Assembly: GCA_015069015.1 (NCBI GenBank)
Contig: SVJK01000013.1
Location: 1-39,568, forward strand
Direction: 5' to 3'
Length of the DNA stretch: 39,568 nt
From: Oscillospiraceae bacterium
GTDB lineage: Bacteria; Bacillota; Clostridia; UMGS1810
The notes beneath the pieces are model-generated. The model searched no databases, was not told the DNA's origin, and saw only the letters and a program-made list of their open reading frames with translations. Numbering within the stretch: position 1 is the first letter of the stretch; every line of letters starts with the position of its first letter. Of this stretch, positions 7,887-16,092 are shown piece by piece. A program made the position numbers and the translations under genes.

Positions 7887-8311
7887 ATGTTGTTAACAGA
7901 GGCGGAACGCCCACAGACGGCAAGGAGTATCTTGAAAAAACACGTTCACTTCTTCTTGGCACTCTCTTTTATGAACAGAAACTTTTTGTGAAGTATTCAT
8001 CAAAAATTGATATTACATTATTTGAAAATCCTCTTCACAAAAAGATATATTCTTACATAAAGGACTGCTCTGAAAAAGGCGAGAAGGTGTCCAACTCATA
8101 CCTTTTGTCCACTTTTGACACAAAAGAGGACATAAATGCGGTGTCGGGCATACTTGCTCTCGATCTTCAGTCGGATGATTCTGACAAAGCAGTGAACGAT
8201 TATATAAATCAGATTAAAGAAAAGGCAGGTCCAGAGAGGGCGATGGAACTTTTGCAAGAGGGAAAGATCACTCTTGAGGAATTTAACAAAATGATAAATA
8301 ACAAAGGATAA
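7829..8311 (+). CDS. dnaG: DNA primase, C-terminal helicase-interaction portion (frameshifted gene)
   Basis: This frame carries the rest of dnaG. After the shift it reads EYLEKTRSLLLGTLFYEQK, followed by a helical domain (PLHKKIYSYIKDCSEKGEK, EEFNKMINNKG), the DnaB-type helicase-binding region of bacterial primases. It is unlikely to be translated alone: the GTG at 7829 has no convincing ribosome binding site, and homology begins only near 7845. Read as one gene with the segment above, broken by a -1 shift. It ends 15 bp before rpoD, which has its own ribosome binding site. Confidence 0.85.
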   Translation: MWCKKGCRIGDIPGNTDVINVVNRGGTPTDGKEYLEKTRSLLLGTLFYEQKLFVKYSSKIDITLFENPLHKKIYSYIKDCSEKGEKVSNSYLLSTFDTKEDINAVSGILALDLQSDDSDKAVNDYINQIKEKAGPERAMELLQEGKITLEEFNKMINNKG

Positions 8312-8326
8312 GAAAGGGGTAGTGAC

Positions 8327-9427
8327 ATGAGTACAAAAAAAGAAACAATGTCAGCCGACAACAAAAGCCTTATCATAAAGAAACTAATTGAAAACGGAAA
8401 GAAAAAGGGTGTCTTAAGTTACAAAGAAATTATGGACGCTCTTATGGAGATTGACCTCAATGAAAAACAGATTGACAAAATCTATGAGGCAATCGAAGCA
8501 AAGGGAATTGAACTTGTTGAAGATTTTGACAAAGAACTTGAAGAAATTCAGTCAAATCAGGAAGAGGAAGAAATTGACATTTCCGTTCCCGAAGGTGTAG
8601 GACTTGACGATCCCGTAAGAATGTATCTTAAGGAAATCGGAAAAGTACCTCTTCTTTCTGCTCAGGAAGAAATTGAACTTGCAGAAAGAATGCACGAAGG
8701 CGACGAAAGAGCAAAGAAAAGACTTGCTGAGGCAAACTTAAGACTTGTTGTCAGTATTGCAAAGCGTTATGTGGGCAGAGGTATGCTTTTCCTTGACCTT
8801 ATTCAGGAAGGTAACCTCGGTCTTATTAAGGCTGTTGAAAAATTTGATTATACAAAAGGATATAAATTCTCAACCTATGCAACATGGTGGATCAGACAGG
8901 CAATCACCCGTGCCATAGCTGATCAGGCACGTACAATCCGAATTCCCGTTCATATGGTTGAAACCATCAATAAACTAATAAGAGTTTCCCGTCAACTTCT
9001 TCAGGAACACGGAAGAGAGCCTCATGTTGATGAAATTGCAAGAGAAATGAATATGAACGAAGACAGAGTCCGTGAAATTATGAAAATTGCTCAGGAACCC
9101 GTGTCTTTGGAAACTCCTATAGGTGAGGAAGAAGATAGTATCCTCGGTGATTTTATTCCGGACTCCGATGCTCCCGCGCCATCTGAAATGGCAGCCTTTA
9201 TGCTTTTGAAAGAGCAACTTATGAGCGTTTTGGACACTCTTCAGCCAAGAGAAGCAAAAGTTTTGAGACTTCGTTTCGGTCTTGACGACGGAAGAGCACG
9301 AACCCTTGAAGAAGTTGGAAGAGAGTTTAAAGTTACCCGTGAGAGAATCAGACAGATTGAAGCAAAAGCACTTAGGAAACTCCGTCATCCAAGCAGAAGC
9401 AAAAAATTGAAAGATTTTCTGGAGTAA
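8327..9427 (+). CDS. rpoD: RNA polymerase primary sigma factor (sigma-70/SigA)
   Basis: A 366-residue housekeeping sigma factor. It has an N-terminal region 1.1-like helical part, region 1.2 [20 protein letters not shown], region 2 with [20 protein letters not shown] and [20 protein letters not shown] (-10 recognition and melting), region 3 around [15 protein letters not shown], and region 4.2 [20 protein letters not shown] (-35 recognition). Length matches Firmicutes SigA. GAAAGGGG precedes the ATG. It is downstream of dnaG as in the macromolecular-synthesis operon and is followed 2 bp later by a ComEA-like gene, so the operon extends further than usual. Confidence 0.97.
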   Translation: MSTKKETMSADNKSLIIKKLIENGKKKGVLSYKEIMDALMEIDLNEKQIDKIYEAIEAKGIELVEDFDKELEEIQSNQEEEEIDISVPEGVGLDDPVRMYLKEIGKVPLLSAQEEIELAERMHEGDERAKKRLAEANLRLVVSIAKRYVGRGMLFLDLIQEGNLGLIKAVEKFDYTKGYKFSTYATWWIRQAITRAIADQARTIRIPVHMVETINKLIRVSRQLLQEHGREPHVDEIAREMNMNEDRVREIMKIAQEPVSLETPIGEEEDSILGDFIPDSDAPAPSEMAAFMLLKEQLMSVLDTLQPREAKVLRLRFGLDDGRARTLEEVGREFKVTRERIRQIEAKALRKLRHPSRSKKLKDFLE

Positions 9428-9429
9428 AA

Positions 9430-10002
9430 ATGAAACTTGAAACCCTTTTTAAATATGCAGGATATACCTTATGTTTTTTCCTCATTTCTCATTTCGGTTA
9501 TTGGTATGAAGAAAAAACCGATATTAATACAATAAGGATTACAGGCGTGGAGTTTAAAGATACGGAGGATGTAATTGTAGAACTTCAAGGGGAGGTAAAA
9601 TATCCCGGGAAATACAGTGTAAAAAAGGGTACAAAAGTCCATAGTTTGATATACAGAGCAGGCGGACTTACAGAAGATGGCGATCCCGAATCTTTTGATG
9701 CGGATATGATTGTTATCGAACCCTGTGTAATAAATGTTTTGGGCAAATCGGATTCTTATGTGGAGGCATATTTCACACACGGTGAATATTCTACGGAAAA
9801 TCCTTGTAACATTAACATTGCAACCAAAGATGATTTGATTGCCTTGCCGAAAATCGGAGAGATAACGGCAGAGAATATCATAAATTATCGAAAGGTCAAT
9901 GGAGATTTCAAACATAAATCTCAAATACAAAATGTTGACGGAATTGGCAAAGAAAAGTATGAAAATATTAAGGATATAATAACGGTCGGAGGGGACGGAT
10001 AG
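9430..10002 (+). CDS. SLBB plus helix-hairpin-helix (ComEA-like) membrane-anchored protein
   Basis: A 190-residue protein. Residues about 9-26 (YAGYTLCFFLISHFGYWY) form one membrane anchor. Next comes an SLBB-type domain (VIVELQGEVKYPGKYSVKKG, LIYRAGGLTEDGDPESF). The C-terminal HhH pair (INIATKDDLIALPKIGEITA, QIQNVDGIGKEKYENIK) closely resembles ComEA, the cell-surface DNA-binding protein of transformation. A DNA-uptake role is inferred; no comEC or comEB is nearby. It starts 2 bp after the rpoD stop, using GGAG inside the rpoD end, and ends 1 bp before the response regulator, so all three are probably translated from one mRNA. Confidence 0.8.
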   Translation: MKLETLFKYAGYTLCFFLISHFGYWYEEKTDINTIRITGVEFKDTEDVIVELQGEVKYPGKYSVKKGTKVHSLIYRAGGLTEDGDPESFDADMIVIEPCVINVLGKSDSYVEAYFTHGEYSTENPCNINIATKDDLIALPKIGEITAENIINYRKVNGDFKHKSQIQNVDGIGKEKYENIKDIITVGGDG

Positions 10003-10003
10003 A

Positions 10004-10687
10004 ATGAAAATACTGATTGTTGACGACGAAAAACTCCTTGTGAAAGGTATGAAGTTCAACTTTGAACAGGAAGGCTATCAGGTGGAAACTGCATATGACG
10101 GAGAAGAAGCACTTCGCCAGGCAAGAGATAAAAATCTTGATATAATAATTCTTGATCTGATGCTTCCAAAACTTGACGGTCTTTCAGTATGTCAAAAAAT
10201 CAGAGAATTTTCCAACATCCCAATAGTTATGCTTACTGCAAAAACCGAAGATATGGACAAAATATTGGGTCTTGAATATGGTGCTGACGACTACATAACA
10301 AAGCCCTTTAACATTTTAGAACTCAAAGCAAGGGTAAAGGCTATAATGAGGCGAATAACCCCCATTGCACCCAAAGGAGACAGAACAAGGGTGAGAATAG
10401 GAGCTGTTGAACTTGACTACAATCAGAGAAAAGTTACCATAGACGGAAAAACAACAGATCTCACATCAAAAGAGTTCGACCTTATGGATCTTCTTGTGAC
10501 AAATCCGGGAAGAGTATATTCAAGAGATAATCTTCTTGATCTTATATGGGGATATGACTATCCGGGTGATGCAAGAACCGTTGACGTTCACATCAGAAGG
10601 CTCAGAGAAAAAATTGAGCCAAATGCAGCAGAACCGAAATATCTTTTGACAAAATGGGGTGCCGGCTATTATTTCAACGAAATTTAA
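10004..10687 (+). CDS. OmpR/PhoB-family two-component response regulator
   Basis: A 227-residue regulator. The receiver domain has acidic DDE at residues 7-9, phospho-acceptor Asp51 in IIILDLMLP, a Thr/Ser switch in VMLTAKTE and Lys in DDYITKPFN. The C-terminal winged helix (RIGAVELDYNQRKVTIDGK, LTSKEFDLMDLLV, DARTVDVHIRRLREKIEP) binds DNA. Its kinase overlaps it by 29 bp. Resemblance is to PhoP/WalR/MtrA-type regulators; which one cannot be fixed without a tree. With a downstream GerMN lipoprotein, an envelope-related regulon is plausible. Confidence 0.95.
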   Translation: MKILIVDDEKLLVKGMKFNFEQEGYQVETAYDGEEALRQARDKNLDIIILDLMLPKLDGLSVCQKIREFSNIPIVMLTAKTEDMDKILGLEYGADDYITKPFNILELKARVKAIMRRITPIAPKGDRTRVRIGAVELDYNQRKVTIDGKTTDLTSKEFDLMDLLVTNPGRVYSRDNLLDLIWGYDYPGDARTVDVHIRRLREKIEPNAAEPKYLLTKWGAGYYFNEI

Positions 10688-12140
10688 AGGAAAATTTGCA
10701 AGTATAACCACAAAACTTGTTTTTACATACTTTCTCATTATGCTTATCACGCTTTTGCTTTTCGGGTACTATGTTCTCACAAGCATGAAGAGCTATTTGT
10801 ATGATGAGGAAAAAATCAATGTCACAACCACCTCTAATATGGTTGCAAGTTTCGCGGCTGAATATATAGATGATGAAACGGGATATCTTGATACGATTAG
10901 TTTTGACCGTTTTTTAAAAGGACTTAGAGTGGATTCACAAATGAGGGTGCTTGTTCTCGGGAAGGATATAACGGTTTTGTATGATTCACAAAATAACCAA
11001 AATCTTCTCGGTGTTGCTCAAGTCAGACCATCTGTTCTTTCAGCCATAAATGGTACAGACGGATTTGTGCGTTATGACAGAGATGATATAATTAGTTTTG
11101 ATGCTGCAGCACCTATAATTAATTCTGATGGAAAAATTTTGGGTGTGGTGAATATTATATATGTTCCGGACACCACATCTCACTTTATAGATGCTATTTT
11201 AACAGAAATGATATTTCTTATTATTGTCATTTCGATTCTGATAGGCGTGGTCATATTTATTGTGGCAAATATTGTTTCAAAAAGAATTGTGGATTTCACA
11301 TCTAAAATAACATCTATGAGTGATGATGGAATTTTAGATGAAAAACTTGACATATCCGGAAATGATGAAATTTCACGTCTTGGTGAAGCCTTCAATATGA
11401 TGAGCGAGAAGGTTGTAAACCTTGAGATGCAAAGAGTTCAGTTTGTGTCTGATGCATCTCATGAGCTGAAAACCCCGCTCAGCTCCATAAAACTTATGGC
11501 AGATTCAATACTTCAGACACCTGACATCACAATGGACTATGTAAGAGAGTTTATGACAGATATGAATAACGAAGTTGACAGACTTAACCGAATTGTTAAT
11601 AAACTTCTATACATAACAAAAATGGATGTTCATTCAAATGATGAAAATAAAAACCTTGAACTCATAAGCCTCAACGACATTGTTCAGGGCATTGAAAAAA
11701 ATCTTCAGCCCCTTGCAAAAAAGGCGGATATAACGCTTGTTACCAGTGCACCCGGAGAAATCTTTCTTATGGCAAACAAGGATGTATTGTGGCAGGGTAT
11801 ATATAACATAGTTGATAATGCCATAAAATATACCGATTCTGACGGATATGTACTTGTTGCATTAGAGCAAAAAAATAGTTTTGTTACAATAGAAGTTCGT
11901 GATACAGGGGTTGGTATATCAAAAGAGGATACAGACAAAATATTTGACAGATTTTACCGAGTTGACAAAGCAAGGTCCCGTGAAACCGGCGGAACAGGAC
12001 TTGGACTTTCGATTGCTCTTTCTGCCGTAAAATATCATAACGGTACAATTGAAGTTGAAAGCGATCCGGGAAAGGGGTCAACATTCAGAATAATTCTTCC
12101 GGACACAGTTCCTGAAAAAGAAGAGGAGGAAGAAATATGA
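10659..12140 (+). CDS. Sensor histidine kinase (HAMP, HisKA, HATPase)
   Basis: A 493-residue membrane kinase. TM1 is about residues 20-41 and TM2 about 183-206, enclosing an extracytoplasmic sensor of roughly 140 residues with a PAS/Cache-like look (VLVLGKDITVLYDS, APIINSDGKILGVVNIIYV). HAMP follows (about 207-258), then HisKA with phospho-acceptor His268 in SDASHELKTPLSS, and HATPase with N-box NIVDNAIKYT, G1 DTGVGIS and G2 GGTGLGLSIA. The start used is GTG at 10659, inside the regulator's 3' end. The stop overlaps the GerMN lipoprotein start by 4 bp. The signal sensed is unknown. Confidence 0.94.
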   Translation: MPAIISTKFKGKFASITTKLVFTYFLIMLITLLLFGYYVLTSMKSYLYDEEKINVTTTSNMVASFAAEYIDDETGYLDTISFDRFLKGLRVDSQMRVLVLGKDITVLYDSQNNQNLLGVAQVRPSVLSAINGTDGFVRYDRDDIISFDAAAPIINSDGKILGVVNIIYVPDTTSHFIDAILTEMIFLIIVISILIGVVIFIVANIVSKRIVDFTSKITSMSDDGILDEKLDISGNDEISRLGEAFNMMSEKVVNLEMQRVQFVSDASHELKTPLSSIKLMADSILQTPDITMDYVREFMTDMNNEVDRLNRIVNKLLYITKMDVHSNDENKNLELISLNDIVQGIEKNLQPLAKKADITLVTSAPGEIFLMANKDVLWQGIYNIVDNAIKYTDSDGYVLVALEQKNSFVTIEVRDTGVGISKEDTDKIFDRFYRVDKARSRETGGTGLGLSIALSAVKYHNGTIEVESDPGKGSTFRIILPDTVPEKEEEEEI

Positions 12141-13096
12141 GAAAACTGATATCATCACTTTGTTTGTGTCTTGTCTTTGTTTTGACTCTTTCTTCTTGCT
12201 CAGGAAATATTCCTGACGGAATGAGAGAAGTCAAACTCTATTTCACAGATTCTTCTCACACATCTTTGGTGTACGAAACGGTACATATTTCAAAGGAAGA
12301 TTTTTCAGACCGAGTAACCCTGGTAAAATCTGTTATGGAAAAGCTTCTTTTGGGACCTTCGTCTCAGGAATATGGGGCAATCATTCCTGAAAGTGTGACA
12401 CTTCGCGGGGTTTCACTATCACAGTCTGATCCTACAACCGTTAATGTTGACCTGGGTGGAGATTATTACGAAAGTCTTTCACAAGAAGGTAATGCATCCG
12501 GTGAACTTCTTGCAAGATATTCAATAATTTGTACCTTGTGTCAGTTTGAAAACATAAAAAAGGTAAAGTTTTATGTAAATGGCAAGGATATGTGTGATTC
12601 TTTCGGAAACGGAGATATAATTCTTCCCATGGGAAGTGAAAAGATTATGACAGAATCACCCACAGGTGAAGGAACACAAACTGAAAAATTTGTAACTTTG
12701 TATTTCACCGATAAAAAAGGTAAGAAACTGTATGCCGAGACAAGAAAGGCTGTAATGTCAGACAACAGTGTTGAAAAAACGGTTATTACAGAACTAATAA
12801 AAGGCCCTGTATCCGATGATTATTATGAAACCATTCCCTCAAATACAGAGCTAATCAGCATAGAAACCACAGAGGAAGTTTGCTTTGTAAACTTTACAAG
12901 CGAATTTACACGAGGTTTTGAAAGCGGATCAGCTAAAGAAAAAACAATAGTATATTCTGTGGTAAATTCTCTTACAAGAATTTCAGGCATAGAAAAAGTT
13001 CAGATTCTTATAGACGGCAAAAAGCCTGAGGAGGATAAAAATCAGTTGTTTTCAGTACCTCTCGAACGTGATGAGAGTATTTTAGCAGAAAAATAA
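12137..13096 (+). CDS. Lipoprotein with two GerMN (sporulation/spore-germination) domains
   Basis: A 319-residue lipoprotein. The signal peptide ends in lipobox LTLSSC (Cys21). Two GerMN-like repeats follow (about residues 30-150 and 185-305), each with REVKLYFTD or KFVTLYFTD starts, a KLLLGPSSQEY or LIKGPVSDDYY motif, and a VNVDLGG or VNFTSEF strand. GerMN domains occur in Bacillus GerM and actinobacterial LpqB and are thought to act near the cell wall. The ATGA overlap with the kinase gene shows translational coupling, so this protein may modulate the kinase. No other spore gene is in the window, so a germination role is not assumed. Confidence 0.88.
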   Translation: MRKLISSLCLCLVFVLTLSSCSGNIPDGMREVKLYFTDSSHTSLVYETVHISKEDFSDRVTLVKSVMEKLLLGPSSQEYGAIIPESVTLRGVSLSQSDPTTVNVDLGGDYYESLSQEGNASGELLARYSIICTLCQFENIKKVKFYVNGKDMCDSFGNGDIILPMGSEKIMTESPTGEGTQTEKFVTLYFTDKKGKKLYAETRKAVMSDNSVEKTVITELIKGPVSDDYYETIPSNTELISIETTEEVCFVNFTSEFTRGFESGSAKEKTIVYSVVNSLTRISGIEKVQILIDGKKPEEDKNQLFSVPLERDESILAEK

Positions 13097-13117
13097 TTTC
13101 ATAAAGGAGACAAAAAT

Positions 13118-14542
13118 ATGAAAAAGACTGTAAAAGACGTAATGAAAATGATAAAGGATTCAGACATCAAAATGGTGGACTTTAAGATGGTCGACATCAA
13201 CGGTCAATATCGCCATGTAACAATTCCTGCAAATAATTTCTCGGAAAAAACAATGGAAAACGGAATTGGTTTTGATGCATCAAACTATGGCTATGCAATG
13301 GTTGAAAAAAGTGATATGGTTTTCATTCCTGATCCCGATACCGCAGTAATTGATCCTTTCTGCGAGATCCCCACACTTTCAATGACAGGGGATGCAATGA
13401 TCATTGACTATCCTTCCAACAGACCTCTTCCCCAGTATCCGAGAAACATCGTAAAGGCAGCAACACAGTTTATGAAAGATTCAGGCGTTGCAGATACAAT
13501 GCTCATTTTACCCGAATTTGAGTTTTATCTTTTTGATGATGTTTCATGGGACGTTTCACCAAACTCTGTGGGCTATTCAATAGATGCCCGTCAGGCACAT
13601 TGGAACACCGCAGTTGAAGGTCATGGATGTGTTGTACCAAAGCAGAAAAACTATCATATTGCAAAACCCTTTGATGTTTCCTATGAAGCGAGAAGCGAAA
13701 TGTGTATGCTCATAGAAGATGCAGGAATTGCTCTCAACTATCACCACCCCGAAGTTGGCGCTGCAGGTCAGTTTGAAATTGAACCCGAACTTGGTGAAAT
13801 GGTAAAAATGGCAGATGCCACAATGAACATTAAATATATTATCCATAACACCGCAATCAAACACGGAATGTCTGCAACCTTTATGCCAAAGCCCGTGGCA
13901 GGAGAGGCTGGAAACGGTATGCACGTACATATGCTCCTCTTAAAAGACGGCGAACCTGTATTTTCCGACGATGACGGCTATTCCCACCTCAGTCAGGAAG
14001 CACATTGGTTCATGGGTGGACTTTTAAAACACATTGCATCTCTTTGTGCAATCACAAACCCCAGCACAAACTCATTCAAAAGACTTGTTCCCGGATTTGA
14101 AGCACCTGTAACAGTTGGATATGCAACATCTAACAGAAGTGCAGTAATCCGTATTCCTGCATATGCAAAAGCGCCAAACCTCAGACGTTTTGAACTCCGT
14201 AACCCTGATGCAACCTGTAACCCGTATTTCTGCTATGCGGCAATACTTATGGCAGGACTTGACGGAATAAAAAATAAAATTGATCCTCACAAAGAAGGTT
14301 GGGGACCTTATGATTTCAACCTTTTCCACTTAAGCGATGAAGAAAAGGCAAAACTTAAATCTCTTCCCACATCTCTTGATGAAGCACTTGATGCCCTTGA
14401 AAAAGATTATGCATATCTCACAGAGGGCGGAGTATTCCCTGAAGAACTTATCAAAAACTTCATCAAAGGAAAGAGAGAAGAAGTCAGAAGTATGGCGGCA
14501 ATTCCACATCCTGCAGAATTTGACAGATATTATAACCTTTGA
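13118..14542 (+). CDS. glnA: Glutamine synthetase, type I
   Basis: A 474-residue GSI that condenses glutamate and ammonia with ATP. Signatures are DGSN-region equivalent VDINGQYRHVTIPA, metal ligands in LPEFEFYLFDD and GAAGQFEIEPELGEMV, HVHMLLL, and the ATP/substrate stretch NSFKRLVPGFEAPV and PNLRRFELRNPD. The C-terminus is the long beta-type form and matches the Escherichia coli layout with no length difference over the last 74 residues. The adenylylation tyrosine is replaced by Phe403 (NLFHLS versus NLYDLP), so adenylylation control is not expected. AAAGGAG precedes the ATG. It ends the block and is followed by a bidirectional terminator. Confidence 0.95.
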   Translation: MKKTVKDVMKMIKDSDIKMVDFKMVDINGQYRHVTIPANNFSEKTMENGIGFDASNYGYAMVEKSDMVFIPDPDTAVIDPFCEIPTLSMTGDAMIIDYPSNRPLPQYPRNIVKAATQFMKDSGVADTMLILPEFEFYLFDDVSWDVSPNSVGYSIDARQAHWNTAVEGHGCVVPKQKNYHIAKPFDVSYEARSEMCMLIEDAGIALNYHHPEVGAAGQFEIEPELGEMVKMADATMNIKYIIHNTAIKHGMSATFMPKPVAGEAGNGMHVHMLLLKDGEPVFSDDDGYSHLSQEAHWFMGGLLKHIASLCAITNPSTNSFKRLVPGFEAPVTVGYATSNRSAVIRIPAYAKAPNLRRFELRNPDATCNPYFCYAAILMAGLDGIKNKIDPHKEGWGPYDFNLFHLSDEEKAKLKSLPTSLDEALDALEKDYAYLTEGGVFPEELIKNFIKGKREEVRSMAAIPHPAEFDRYYNL

Positions 14543-14580
14543 TAAATCGAAAAAGGCAAGTTTGAAAAATACGATATTTA

Positions 14581-14628
14581 AAAATGCACTTAATGAAGCA
14601 TATGGGCTTTGTTAAGTGCATTTTTCTA
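14581..14628. terminator. Bidirectional terminator between convergent genes
   Basis: AAAATGCACTTA (14581-14592) pairs perfectly with TAAGTGCATTTT (14613-14624), and the stem continues inward with two wobbles to AAGC/GCTT around a short loop. T-rich and A-rich flanks on both sides let it end glnA on the plus strand and the phosphoesterase gene on the minus strand. Confidence 0.85.
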
Positions 14629-14662
14629 TCCCTCACAAAATGGCATAGCCTGAAAAGCAGAA

Positions 14663-15298
14663 TCAATCAACGCTTATCAATTTATCGTAAACAATAATAT
14701 GTTTGTCATCAATCTTTTCATTTACATGCCAATGACCGGAATACCATTTATTAAATTTCACATTGTTATCTATAAAATCAGTTAATTTTTGTAGTTCGTC
14801 ATATTCAGAACCTTTCTCATATTTATGAGTCAACACATAATCTACTTCGTAATTATGTATCTTTAGATTTTTGTATGCAAGTGTCAATTCATCATCATTT
14901 GGCATTTCATCGGGATGCCATAATCCTGCCTTTTTCCACTTGTCTGAACTTTTACATCCACCAAAAACAAAGAATTTTTTCCCGTTTATTGTATAAACAT
15001 TACCTCTCTTTAAATGAATAATATTTTCTGTAATCCTGCCAGCAGTGCCGCCATTCCATTCTTTCTCGGGAAAAGTTTTTAAATAGTCAAAATTCTCATG
15101 ATTTCCGTCTATAAATGCAATTTTTTTATTTATGGATAAAAAGTAATCATCAAATTCTCTGTTTTGCTGAGTTTTTTCAAATTTAAGACCAATATCCCCA
15201 AGAATAATTAACAAATCATCATCTGTTGCAATGTCAAGATAGTTTTTAAGAGTTGAAAAATTTATGTTACTGTGCAAATCGCTTAAAAAATATATCAT
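14663..15298 (-). CDS. Calcineurin-like metallophosphoesterase
   Basis: A 211-residue two-metal phosphoesterase. Motifs in order are FLSDLHSN, ILGDIG, FIDGNHENFD, YVLTHK and SGHWHVNE, giving the metal-binding Asp, His and Asn set of the family. Substrates range from phosphoproteins to nucleotides; none can be assigned. The ATG at 15298 is chosen because AAGGGGTGAT lies just ahead; an upstream start at 15331 would precede this site and overlap the PHP gene. The ribosome binding site overlaps the PHP gene stop, so the two genes are translationally coupled. Confidence 0.88.
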   Translation of the reverse strand: MIYFLSDLHSNINFSTLKNYLDIATDDDLLIILGDIGLKFEKTQQNREFDDYFLSINKKIAFIDGNHENFDYLKTFPEKEWNGGTAGRITENIIHLKRGNVYTINGKKFFVFGGCKSSDKWKKAGLWHPDEMPNDDELTLAYKNLKIHNYEVDYVLTHKYEKGSEYDELQKLTDFIDNNVKFNKWYSGHWHVNEKIDDKHIIVYDKLISVD

Positions 15299-15302
15299 GG
15301 TA

Positions 15303-15968
15303 TCACCCCTTGAAAATCTGAAAACTGCCACTTTTAATCACTTCAATATAATCATCTGCACTAAAGATTTCGGTTTCAGTTAAAATTCCGCCTTTGGCAA
15401 CGTCCTCCACTCTGTGTGCATCAGAGCCTGCAGTCATATATAATCTATGTTGCTTGGCACATTTTTCTGCCATATCGTTAGAATCATTATGCCTCGGGCT
15501 TGAATTATAAACCTCAAAAGCATCTGCATATTCGGGTGTGGGGAAACATTCACCATCCCTGTAGGGGTGGGCTTGTACAACAAAAATATTATTCGATTTG
15601 GCAATTTCTGAAAAATTCTCAGTTCCCCTGTAACACCAGTCGGGAAATGCTTCAAGAAATTCCTTTGTTATTCCGTATACAAGATAATGATTTGGCGAAT
15701 CGTCAAAGGACACTTCCGCAGACAAAAGCACATTCATTCCATACTTTTTGCCCGCTTCCCTGGCTTTATAATATCCTGATAAAAAAATTGTTACTTTATC
15801 ATGCCAGGTTATATCACCGAGAGAATTAAAATAATACGGCATAAAATGATCGGAAATAAATATGGTTTTATATCCGGCATCATAGTACATTTTGACCATA
15901 TCGGCTGCACACAGATGTGAGCAGGCACTTATTTCCTGCACGTGTAGGTGGGGTTCGGTTTTATACAT
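15303..15968 (-). CDS. PHP-domain phosphoesterase (histidinol-phosphatase-like)
   Basis: A 221-residue PHP-superfamily protein. Metal-binding motifs are EPHLHV (HxH), FISDHF, LSAEVSFDD (Glu), VQAHPYRDG, and the final SDAH in TAGSDAHRVED. These match the trinuclear metal site of HisK-type histidinol phosphatase and related phosphatases. No histidine-biosynthesis genes are nearby, so another phosphorylated substrate is likely. AAAGGA precedes the ATG. It is the first gene of a two-gene minus-strand operon with the metallophosphoesterase and is divergent from the AraC-type regulator, which may control both. Confidence 0.85.
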   Translation of the reverse strand: MYKTEPHLHVQEISACSHLCAADMVKMYYDAGYKTIFISDHFMPYYFNSLGDITWHDKVTIFLSGYYKAREAGKKYGMNVLLSAEVSFDDSPNHYLVYGITKEFLEAFPDWCYRGTENFSEIAKSNNIFVVQAHPYRDGECFPTPEYADAFEVYNSSPRHNDSNDMAEKCAKQHRLYMTAGSDAHRVEDVAKGGILTETEIFSADDYIEVIKSGSFQIFKG

Positions 15969-15986
15969 AATTTCAATCCTTTCTTA

Positions 15987-16015
15987 TTGACCGATATTTC
16001 AGATTGTGATATTAT
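15987..16015 (+). promoter_or_regulatory. Probable promoter of the AraC-type regulator
   Basis: TTGACC at 15987-15992 and TATTAT at 16010-16015 are separated by 17 bp, a good fit to a SigA promoter reading toward the regulator at 16093. Confidence 0.5.
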
Positions 16016-16068
16016 AATATCATATCTTATACGCAATTAAAATTGCACTATCAGATAATATTATTGCG
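16008..16068. promoter_or_regulatory. Palindromes in the divergent intergenic region (candidate operators)
   Basis: GATATTATAATATC (16008-16021) is a perfect 14-bp palindrome overlapping the -10 region. GCAATT-AA-AATTGC (16033-16046) is a second inverted repeat. CGCAAT at 16032 recurs inverted as ATTGCG ending at 16068. These lie between the divergent PHP gene and the AraC-type regulator and are candidate binding sites; AT richness makes some chance symmetry likely. Confidence 0.4.
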
Positions 16069-16092
16069 TTTTTCTACCAAGGGAGTTTTAAT

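Noticed and set aside
8975-9388. Minus-strand 137-codon frame inside rpoD
   Set aside because: Antisense to the conserved sigma factor; low-complexity, Phe/Ser-rich translation typical of a shadow frame.
9469-10059. Minus-strand 196-codon frame across the ComEA-like gene
   Set aside because: Antisense to a protein with recognisable SLBB and HhH motifs; its own translation shows no motif.
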